A stretch of 7,346 bases of DNA from the NCBI GenBank assembly GCA_903873355.1, contig CAIQOG010000322.1:1-7346 (forward strand), read 5' to 3'. The notes below the pieces were generated by a model that saw only the letters and a program-made list of their open reading frames with translations, was not told the origin of the DNA and searched no databases. The position numbers and the translations under genes were made by a program. Shown piece by piece: positions 1 through 6,118 of the stretch; positions within the stretch are counted from its first letter, which is position 1; each line of letters opens with the position of its first letter. The DNA comes from an uncultured Bacteroidales bacterium (GTDB lineage: Bacteria; Bacteroidota; Bacteroidia; Bacteroidales; Paludibacteraceae).

Positions 1-957
1 ATCCGATGAACCTGTCAATGCATAAAATTTGTCACCACTTTTCAGAACTTTCTGATATATCTTTTCTGCTTCCTTTGCTCCGTTTTTCGAGGCATCATCC
101 ACATCATATATAATCATCAGATAAGTTTTACCGGGATATGAAAGTACTTCCTGAGTTATATCATCAAATTTTTCATTTACAATACTAAAATCATGAATAA
201 GGGGCATAAAACCTTTTTTAATTAGCTTCGATTTTTGGTCAACAAAAATCCAGCTGGAATCATTTTTAGGGTAATTTTCAAGTGTAAATTCTTTTTGCTC
301 ACCTTCCCGCTCATAAATAAATGTGGTTTGATATTGATCTTTAGGAGCATTTTCCGGAATTTCCATTTCTTTTGGGATATTTACTCCGACTTTAAACGAC
401 AGAAAATCGAACATCGGCAAATGACGATAACTGTATGTTGATAATGCGACACTGGCTAAAATAAAGAAACCGGACATGAAGTATTGAGGTTTCTTTGTGA
501 AATTTGATTTGAATCTGGAACTGTAAATCAGCATCACTATCAGCATTCCAAACAAGACTGCATTTTTTGCAAAAGTAGCCCAATTGCTAATTATCAGTGC
601 ATCGCCAAAACAGCCACAATCAGTTACAGGGTTTTTTATGGCTATATATAAAGTTAGCGGAGTATAAACCAGCATAAAAAGCAAAGCAAGCACTGAAGTG
701 CTGTTGAAATGAATCTTGAAAATCATATTCAATCCAATAAACAGTTCGAGTGTTGCAAGTGCGATTGCAACTACCAATCCATAATCAGCTAATGATTCGA
801 AATACCCTCCAAAAGTGCGCAGATATTCTTCAATTTTGAAAGAAAATCCCATTGGGTCTATCTCTTTTACAAAGCCCGAAAAAACAAAAACAGCCCCAAA
901 TATATACCGGCTTACCTGTAATGATATATTGCCGGCAAGTTGCATTGATTTATTCAT
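1..957 (-). CDS. DoxX/MauE-type membrane protein (BT_3928-like), C-terminus cut by window edge
   Basis: The frame is open from an ATG at 957 to the left edge, giving 319 residues and no stop, so the C-terminus is missing. The N-terminal half is an inner-membrane domain with hydrophobic segments at about residues 16-31, 60-80, 87-107, 130-146 and 159-175. Between the third and fourth lies D113-C-G-C-F-G-D119, the cysteine motif typical of the DoxX/MauE group in Bacteroidetes. After about residue 180 the protein is soluble; residues 275-319 (YPGKTYLMIIYDVDD onward) resemble a thioredoxin-like fold with no CxxC. This arrangement matches the Bacteroidetes family called BT_3928. DoxX and MauE relatives are linked to redox or disulfide chemistry, but the exact role of this family is not known; a redox role for the paired cysteines is inference. 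The gene starts 32 bases after the DUF1599 stop on the same strand, so the two are probably co-transcribed. In many Bacteroidetes tpiA follows next. Confidence 0.85.
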   Translation of the reverse strand, partial: MNKSMQLAGNISLQVSRYIFGAVFVFSGFVKEIDPMGFSFKIEEYLRTFGGYFESLADYGLVVAIALATLELFIGLNMIFKIHFNSTSVLALLFMLVYTPLTLYIAIKNPVTDCGCFGDALIISNWATFAKNAVLFGMLIVMLIYSSRFKSNFTKKPQYFMSGFFILASVALSTYSYRHLPMFDFLSFKVGVNIPKEMEIPENAPKDQYQTTFIYEREGEQKEFTLENYPKNDSSWIFVDQKSKLIKKGFMPLIHDFSIVNEKFDDITQEVLSYPGKTYLMIIYDVDDASKNGAKEAEKIYQKVLKSGDKFYALTGSSD

Positions 958-989
958 ACGTTAATAGTAATTAGTTGATTGAATATGGG

Positions 990-1538
990 TTAGTTGGTTT
1001 CGGCCTCGTGGAATTTTATTAATCCAAACACGGCATAGTTTATCATGTCAAAATAATTTGCATCAACACCTTCCGAAATCAGTGTTTTACCCTGATTGTC
1101 TTCAATTTGCTTTGTGCGGTATATTTTCATTAAAATCAAGTCGGTATAAGATTGGATACGCATAGTTCGCCAGGCTTCGTCATAGTCGTGATTTTTATCC
1201 ATCATCAATTTTTTGGCTTCAAGCAGATACTTTGAATAAAGTTCTTCACCTTTTTCGAAAGACAAATCATCTGAATCGGAAAAACCAAGTTCGAGCTGAA
1301 TCAATCCTATTATTCCATAATTCACAATAGCTATCAGTTCGGAACGAATTCCTTCATCAACTTTTGAAATTCCTTTAGTTTCAATGCTACGAATCCTGTT
1401 AGCTTTAATAAAAATCTGATCAGTAACAGACTGTTGACGTAGAATGCGCCAGGAAGCACCATAATCTTTCATTTTTTTGATGAAAATGTCGTGACAAATG
1501 GCAGTAACCTGATCGAATTGTTGTTCAGTATGGCTCAT
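990..1538 (-). CDS. DUF1599 protein with two tandem domain copies
   Basis: A complete 182-residue cytoplasmic protein with no signal peptide or membrane segment. It is built from two copies of the same helical module, DUF1599 (Pfam, as I recall, now calls it nucleotide modification associated domain 1). Residues 22-53 and 115-146 align without gaps with 15 of 32 identical positions, sharing the pattern K..DY...WR..R.QS.TD.I..K..R...IE. A second match is NYGIIGLI (73-80) against NYAVFGLI (167-174). Conserved D, W, R and E residues suggest a ligand- or metal-binding helical fold, but no activity is established for the Bacteroidetes proteins. The start at 1538 is supported by a TAnnTTTG promoter box about 25 bases upstream. 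The gene leads an operon with the DoxX-type gene; this pair recurs across Bacteroidetes. The family call is firm, the function unknown. Confidence 0.9.
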   Translation of the reverse strand: MSHTEQQFDQVTAICHDIFIKKMKDYGASWRILRQQSVTDQIFIKANRIRSIETKGISKVDEGIRSELIAIVNYGIIGLIQLELGFSDSDDLSFEKGEELYSKYLLEAKKLMMDKNHDYDEAWRTMRIQSYTDLILMKIYRTKQIEDNQGKTLISEGVDANYFDMINYAVFGLIKFHEAETN

Positions 1539-1563
1539 ATTTATAAGCTTATTTTTTGAGCTA

Positions 1564-1594
1564 CAAAGGTACTATTTTTTGTTGAAATCAACAA
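1564..1594 (-). promoter_or_regulatory. Bacteroidetes-type promoter of the DUF1599-DoxX operon
   Basis: Read on the minus strand, TACCTTTG (1571-1564) matches the Bacteroidetes -7 consensus TAnnTTTG exactly. A TTG (1594-1592) lies 20 bases upstream, the expected distance for the -33 box. Transcription would start near 1559, giving a leader of about 20 bases before the ATG at 1538. The spacer holds a short inverted repeat, gttga-aa-tcaac (1581-1592), touching the -33 box. Whether that is a protein-binding site is unknown. Confidence 0.65.
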
Positions 1595-1682
1595 TCCGGT
1601 TTTTATATTCAAACAACCTAAAATAGCAATCTGAAATTTAAAATCGTTTATTTGCTCATAAAAACCTTAAAACAATTTTAGA

Positions 1683-1715
1683 TTCGTTTTTAATTTCCAA
1701 TTTTCAGTATATTTG
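1683..1715 (+). promoter_or_regulatory. Promoter of the RlpA-like gene
   Basis: TATATTTG at 1708-1715 matches TAnnTTTG exactly. TTCG at 1683-1686, one base off the TTTG -33 consensus, lies 21 bases upstream. Transcription is expected to begin around 1720. That falls on the first in-frame ATG (1719) and so favours the second ATG (1737) as the start codon. Confidence 0.55.
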
Positions 1716-1736
1716 TAGATGAAACCGGATGCTCAA

Positions 1737-2189
1737 ATGAGAAGAAAACTGTTCATATCAATATTTTTTTGTTTGTTTTTCAACTATTTCGCTTATTCGC
1801 AGCAAGTTGGAAATGCGACATATTACAACAAAAAATTACAGGGTCGGCACACTTCCGATGGTGGGCGTTATCACCCCGACAGTATGACCTGTGCTCATAA
1901 AACTTATCCATTAGGAACAATTCTGAAGGTGCGGAATCCCAAAAATGACCGTGAAGTAATTGTAAAAGTCACTGATCGCGGACCTTTTCACAGAAAATTA
2001 ATGATTGACCTTTCGTACAGTGCCGCCAAAGAACTGGACATAATACGTTTAGGAATTGCAAAAGTAGAAATTACAAAACTTGATTCATTCCCGGTACTCA
2101 GAGAAATAAAATACCCAATTATTCTCACCACCAATCAAATTAAATTGATCATCTCTCCTATACAAACACCTTATTTGCCAAAGTTGTAA
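1737..2189 (+). CDS. Small secreted RlpA-like double-psi beta-barrel protein
   Basis: With the start at 1737 the product is 150 residues. It begins MRRK, then a hydrophobic stretch ending near AYSQQ (residues 20-24), a clear Sec signal peptide. An ATG at 1719 would add six residues ahead of the charged start, but it sits where transcription should begin, so I prefer 1737. The mature domain (about 25-114) has the RlpA signatures: GNATYY (25-30), CAHKTYPLGT (52-61), TDRGPF (79-84) and IDLSYSAAKEL (90-100). RlpA proteins are cell-envelope proteins; in Pseudomonas RlpA is a lytic transglycosylase that cuts denuded peptidoglycan. The Asp of TDRGPF, the conserved active-site acid, is present (D80). 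The segment that usually reads TASGE reads TSDGG (39-43), so the usual Glu appears replaced by Gly. There is no SPOR domain; a 36-residue tail of unknown role ends the protein. It may bind rather than cleave glycan. It stands alone, with no sign of operon membership. Confidence 0.85.
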   Translation: MRRKLFISIFFCLFFNYFAYSQQVGNATYYNKKLQGRHTSDGGRYHPDSMTCAHKTYPLGTILKVRNPKNDREVIVKVTDRGPFHRKLMIDLSYSAAKELDIIRLGIAKVEITKLDSFPVLREIKYPIILTTNQIKLIISPIQTPYLPKL

Positions 2190-2205
2190 TATCTCTGAAA
2201 ACAAA

Positions 2206-2219
2206 CGCAATCGTTTGCA
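2206..2219 (+). promoter_or_regulatory. Candidate LacI-family (MalR-like) operator
   Basis: The 14-mer cgcaatcgtttgca has the central CG and GCAA/TTGC half sites typical of LacI-family operators. It matches 12 of 14 bases of the maltose-regulator site CGCAAACGTTTGCG as I recall it from other bacteria. An overlapping perfect inverted repeat, CAAACG-caat-CGTTTG, covers 2202-2217. It is the only such site I see in intergenic sequence, and it stands in front of a GH127/GH13 operon, which fits control by maltodextrin availability. That regulator assignment is inference; no regulator gene is in the window. Confidence 0.5.
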
Positions 2220-2224
2220 ATTTA

Positions 2225-2232
2225 TATTTTTG
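2225..2232 (+). promoter_or_regulatory. Candidate -7 box next to the operator
   Basis: TATTTTTG fits TAnnTTTG and begins six bases after the operator. If it is used, the operator would cover the space between the -33 and -7 boxes, the geometry of a repressor. No TTG is seen at the expected -33 distance, and the leader would be about 65 bases. It is the less likely of the two boxes here. Confidence 0.3.
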
Positions 2233-2273
2233 AAACTTATAGAGTAAATTAATTATCGCAGATATTTAAAGCC

Positions 2274-2281
2274 TATTTTTG
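2274..2281 (+). promoter_or_regulatory. Candidate -7 box for the glycosidase operon
   Basis: TATTTTTG fits TAnnTTTG and ends 19 bases before the ATG at 2301, predicting a leader of about 15 bases, as with the other promoters in this window. No clear TTG lies about 20 bases upstream, so it may depend on an activator. The operator centre is then roughly 75 bases upstream of the transcription start. Confidence 0.45.
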
Positions 2282-2300
2282 TAAATTAAATCGAACAAAT

Positions 2301-4225
2301 ATGAAAAAAATAACATCGCTTCTATTTCTTTTTATACCACTGTGCATGCAATCACAAACATTTAAATTTCAGCTTCAACCCGAGAAGTTCAGCTCACTAC
2401 CTGTTGGTTCTGTGCTCCCTGAAGGCTGGCTGAAAACACAAATGCGAGCTGATATCAATGGTTTTGTCGGAAATCTTGACAAAGCAGTACCCGGTTTATT
2501 CAATGATTCAATCTACATTAAAAGACTTCACAAAAACAGCATCCAAAAAGATCTTGGAAACCTGAAAGATGACAATGAACAAGGTACTGAACAATACAAA
2601 TGGTGGAACTCCGAAACACAATCAAACTGGTGGGATGGATATATACGGAATGTGTTATTGTTAAACGATACTGCACAAATTCACAAATTGAAAGAGTATG
2701 TTGATAAAATCCTTTCAACTCAGGACGCAGATGGTTATCTTGGAATCTACGATCCCGAACTTCGTTATAAATTTATTTCTGAGAATGGTGAATTGTGGGC
2801 TAAAACAACTTTGTGCCGCGGATTATTAGCATATTACGAATACAGCAAAGACCAACGGGTTATGACTGCATTGATCAAAACAGTAGATAATGTTATGAAT
2901 AATTATCCGATTTACAAATCAAATCCTTTTGAAGCCGGGACTGATTTTTCGGGTGGAGTAGCCCATGGATTGACATTTACTGACATTTGCGACAGAATGT
3001 TCAAACTAACCGGCAACGAAATATACAGAAAATATGCCTTGTTTTTGTATGAAAATTATTCATCGAACATTACCAGCGAAAAAGATGTTCAGTTAAATAG
3101 TATTTTAAACTCAAACTACCTTCTTCAAAGTCATGGTGTTCATACCTATGAACATATCCGACCACTTATTCTGGCAGCATACAGTACCAATAATGATACT
3201 TTAAAAACTGCGTTAAGCACTTATTTGAAAAGGATTCAGGAAGTTATAACAATTTCGGGCGGACCGATAGGCGACGAATGGATTCAGGGTAAAATTTCAG
3301 ACGAAACTTTTACAGGATACGAATATTGTTCCATTCAGGAACTAACCGATAGTTATTCAATCCTTCTGCAAAAAACAGGAGACAATTCAATAGCCGACAA
3401 AATTGAAAAAAATTTTATAATGCTGCTCAGGGTGCTCAAAATCCGGATCATTCCTGCATTGCTTATCTAAAAACAGATAACTCCTATGAAATGACCGGAG
3501 CAAGAAATGGACAAGGAGAATTTGGTCGAATTCAAACACGGTACAAATATTCGCCTGCTCATCAGGATGTTGCCGTATGCTGTAGTCCGAATGCAGGCAG
3601 AATTACACCTTACTTTGTTCAGAATATGTGGATGAAAGAAGGCGAAAACACATTGGTTGCAACCCTATTGGGACCATGTAGCATGAAAACCAAACTTGGA
3701 GACAACATTGTGCAAATTCAGGAAGTAACCGAATATCCGTATAAAAATGAGTTCAGCTTTAAAATCACAACTGACAACCCAGCTAAATTCAAACTAAAAA
3801 TTCATAAACCGGCATGGGCAAAGGCTATTATCTCTAAATCAGATTATATTGTTGATAATGAATATATTGTGATAGACAAGGTATTTACCAATAATGAAAT
3901 CGTAAATTTATCTTTTGAAGCAAGTATAGAACTTTTAACCAATACAATGGGCGAAAAATACTGCAAATACGGGGCATTACTTTATGCTTATCCAATAGCC
4001 TCAAAAGAAATTCAGGGCAGAAGTTATCTGCCTGAATTAAGTGATTATACTTACATACAAGCCTATCCAAAACCTGATTTAGTTATGACTAAAGATCCAC
4101 AACCGGAATATAAAAGTGGTAAAATTCAAATTACGCTACTGAACTTTTATGAAGATAAGAAAGTCAGAATCGAACTGGTTCCCTTTTGCAAAACTATCCT
4201 CAGGCAACTGACTTTCCGACAATAA
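2301..4225 (+). pseudogene. Secreted GH127 (DUF1680) glycoside hydrolase, split by a -1 frameshift
   Basis: Two consecutive frames together make one GH127 protein. The first runs 2301-3470; its last 16 or so residues are out-of-frame. The second is open from 3407 to 4225; the ATG at 3491 within it is internal, not a gene start. Joined near 3410 the product is about 641 residues, close to the 658 of Bifidobacterium HypBA1, the type beta-L-arabinofuranosidase. Residues 1-19 form a Sec signal peptide, so the enzyme would act in the periplasm or outside. The expected catalytic centre is present: E341-x-C343 (zinc ligands in the family), C427-C428 in the AVCC motif after the junction (nucleophile and zinc ligand), and E326 as a plausible acid/base. 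The normal C-terminus (VPFCKTILRQLTF) is retained. The gene heads a run of GH13 genes, 12 bases before the next start. The lesion could be a real mutation, a sequencing error in a homopolymer, or recoding. Exact substrate is uncertain, since the DUF1680 superfamily is diverse. Confidence 0.85.
3405..3418 (+). other. Frameshift site: A7T4 tract
   Basis: The zero frame reads gaa aaa aat ttt ata atg, then leaves the family alignment. Stepping back one base gives aaa ttt tat aat gct gct, encoding K-F-Y-N-A-A-Q-G-A, the conserved GH127 segment. The downstream frame has a TGA at 3404-3406, and the alignment is already correct at 3419, so the shift must lie within these bases. One extra A (in 3406-3412) or T (in 3413-3416) would repair the gene. 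The zero-frame codons also spell A AAA AAT, the X XXY YYZ shape of a -1 slippery heptamer. Confidence 0.8.
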
Positions 4226-4237
4226 AATCAAAGTAAC

Positions 4238-6085
4238 ATGTTGAAGAAAATCACATTCTTTGTATTTCTTTCCATAGTTTTTCAACTTTCAGCTCAGATT
4301 GAGCGCGTAGAACCTACATTTTGGTGGGTTGGCATGAAAAACTCACAACTTCAGTTGCTAATTCATGGAACGGAAATCTGCAACCGCCTGCCTGAAATAA
4401 ACTATCCGGGCGTAAAAGTACTTAAAACCAATCGAGCCTGCAGTCCAAATTATCTGTTTGTGACACTCGAAATCGATTCTAAAAAAGCTAAAGCAGGAAC
4501 GTTTCAAATCAGACTGAAACAACCTGACAAATCTGACATCTCCATTACTTATGAATTAAAAAAACGACGCAATGGCTCATCCGACCGACAGGGTTTTACG
4601 AGTTCCGATGTGATTTACCTGCTTATGCCCGACCGCTTTGCAAACGGTGATCCGAAAAACGATAACATTGACTCTATGCCTGACAAAGTGAACCGTAAGA
4701 TTGACTACGCTCGTCATGGAGGAGATATCAAAGGAATTGTTGATCATTTGGATTATATTAAAGAACTTGGGGCTACAGCTATTTGGTGTACTCCCGTTCA
4801 GGAAAATAATTACGAAAAATACAGTTACCATGGCTATGCTATCAGCGATTATTATAAAATTGATCCCCGCTTTGGCAGCAATGCTGAATATTCAAACTTT
4901 GTAGAAGCATCACACCAAAAAGGTTTGAAAGTGATTATGGATATGGTTTCCAACCATTGTGGAATCTGGAGTTGGTGGATGGCGGATTTACCTTTCGAAG
5001 ACTGGATTCATCAGTGGCCTTCAATGACCTACACGAATCATAAAGCAGGTACAATAAAAGATACACATGCCTCAGAGATAGACAAAAAACCCTTTATCGA
5101 CGGCTGGTTTGATAAAACGATGCCGGATATGAATCAGAAAAATTCCTATTTCTGGACGTATTTCATTCAAAATTCCATTTGGTGGATTGAATCGTCAAAC
5201 CTGGATGGAATAAGAATGGACACCTATCAATACAACGACCGGGATGCTATGACCCAATGGGCTAAAGCGATAACTGATGAATATCCAAGATTTAATATCG
5301 TTGGCGAAACTTCATTTGCAAATTCGATGGACATTGCTTTTTGGCAGAAGAATTCTGTGAACTCTCTAAAATACAATTCGGAATTGCCTTCAGTAATGGA
5401 TTTTATTCTGCAACGCTCTTTACTTACCTGCTTTAATGAACATGGGAAATTTTGGGAAGACCTGGGAATGAATCGGCTTTATAATACCATTGGAAATGAC
5501 TATTTATATCCCGATATCAACAACTTGCTCATTTTTGCTGAAAATCATGACACTCAGCGAATTAACGAGAATTATAAAGGAAATTTGAATAAGTTCAAAA
5601 TGGCTATGTCGGTTTTGATGACTATGCGGGGAATTCCTCAGATTTATTATGGCTCCGAAATTGGCATGAGAGGTAATAAAGAGCTTGGCGATGGTGATAT
5701 ACGGCAGGATTTTCCGGGAGGTTGGGCAGGCGATTCAATTAATGCCTTTAACCCAAAAAGTCGCACCGAAGTTCAGAAAAAGTATTTTGATTTCATGGCA
5801 AAACTACTGAATTGGCGTAAATACAAATCTGTGATTCATACCGGTTCACTTACCCACTATTGCCCAGAGAAAGACGTTTATGTGTATTTCCGTTACAATA
5901 ACACTGAAAAAATAATGGTGGTAATAAACAATAATGAAACAGCTACCGATCTGAAAGTCAACAGATACACTGAAAGTATTGTTGATAAAACTACAGGAAT
6001 AGATATTATAACCGGTGCAAATTACAATCTTAAATCAGATATTAGCATTCCGGCACAAACCGCATTAATCCTTGAATTAAAATAA
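4238..6085 (+). CDS. Secreted GH13 neopullulanase/cyclomaltodextrinase, SusA-like
   Basis: A complete 615-residue enzyme, nearly the length of Bacteroides SusA (about 617), the periplasmic neopullulanase of the starch system. Residues 1-19 are a Sec signal peptide (cleavage near QLSA-Q); no lipobox, so periplasmic. Residues about 21-110 match the cyclomaltodextrinase N-terminal beta domain (IERVEPTFWWVGMKN). The GH13 barrel spans about 123-530: region I DMVSNH (235-240), region V MPDMN (295-299), region II GIRMD with nucleophile D328, region III VGE with acid/base E357, and region IV FAENHD with D438. A C-terminal beta domain (about 535-615) closes the protein. All three catalytic acids are intact. 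It would hydrolyse alpha-1,4 links in maltodextrins, pullulan or cyclodextrins; which one cannot be read from sequence. The start lies 12 bases after the GH127 stop, with no Shine-Dalgarno sequence, implying the same transcript; the next GH13 starts 33 bases after its stop. Confidence 0.92.
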   Translation: MLKKITFFVFLSIVFQLSAQIERVEPTFWWVGMKNSQLQLLIHGTEICNRLPEINYPGVKVLKTNRACSPNYLFVTLEIDSKKAKAGTFQIRLKQPDKSDISITYELKKRRNGSSDRQGFTSSDVIYLLMPDRFANGDPKNDNIDSMPDKVNRKIDYARHGGDIKGIVDHLDYIKELGATAIWCTPVQENNYEKYSYHGYAISDYYKIDPRFGSNAEYSNFVEASHQKGLKVIMDMVSNHCGIWSWWMADLPFEDWIHQWPSMTYTNHKAGTIKDTHASEIDKKPFIDGWFDKTMPDMNQKNSYFWTYFIQNSIWWIESSNLDGIRMDTYQYNDRDAMTQWAKAITDEYPRFNIVGETSFANSMDIAFWQKNSVNSLKYNSELPSVMDFILQRSLLTCFNEHGKFWEDLGMNRLYNTIGNDYLYPDINNLLIFAENHDTQRINENYKGNLNKFKMAMSVLMTMRGIPQIYYGSEIGMRGNKELGDGDIRQDFPGGWAGDSINAFNPKSRTEVQKKYFDFMAKLLNWRKYKSVIHTGSLTHYCPEKDVYVYFRYNNTEKIMVVINNNETATDLKVNRYTESIVDKTTGIDIITGANYNLKSDISIPAQTALILELK

Positions 6086-6118
6086 CAGAATCACTATCAA
6101 TTAATTAAATTACTTTTT

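Noticed and set aside
235..583. Short overlapping open frames at 235-441 (plus) and 392-583 (minus)
   Set aside because: They lie within the long DoxX-type frame, show no recognisable domain, and are explained as shadow frames in AT-rich DNA.
1595..1682. Possible small RNA or small gene in the divergent intergenic region
   Set aside because: The stretch is AT-rich, with no convincing hairpin, open frame or family resemblance beyond the two promoters at its ends.
2202..2232. Rho-independent terminator for the RlpA-like gene
   Set aside because: The stem is only 6 base pairs with 2 GC pairs and the T-rich stretch begins several bases later and is interrupted by A. The LacI-operator reading explains the central CG and half sites better.
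3491..4225. Separate gene starting at the ATG 3491
   Set aside because: The frame is already GH127-coding from 3419 (NAAQGAQ...), so this ATG is internal to the broken gene. A protein starting there would have no signal peptide and half a fold.
4637..4648. Second operator-like match, ctttgcaaacgg, inside the SusA-like gene
   Set aside because: It encodes the FANGD motif that GH13 enzymes conserve at protein level, lacks the right-hand half site, and is inside coding sequence.
4577..4904. Short frames at 4577-4831 (minus) and 4701-4904 (plus)
   Set aside because: Both overlap the conserved GH13 barrel of the SusA-like gene in other frames, with no family resemblance or start signals.
6111..6118. 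tacttttt just before the GH13 lipoprotein gene as a -7 box
   Set aside because: It lacks the final G of TAnnTTTG and directly abuts the ATG, leaving no room for a transcript start. The gene is more simply read from the upstream operon.
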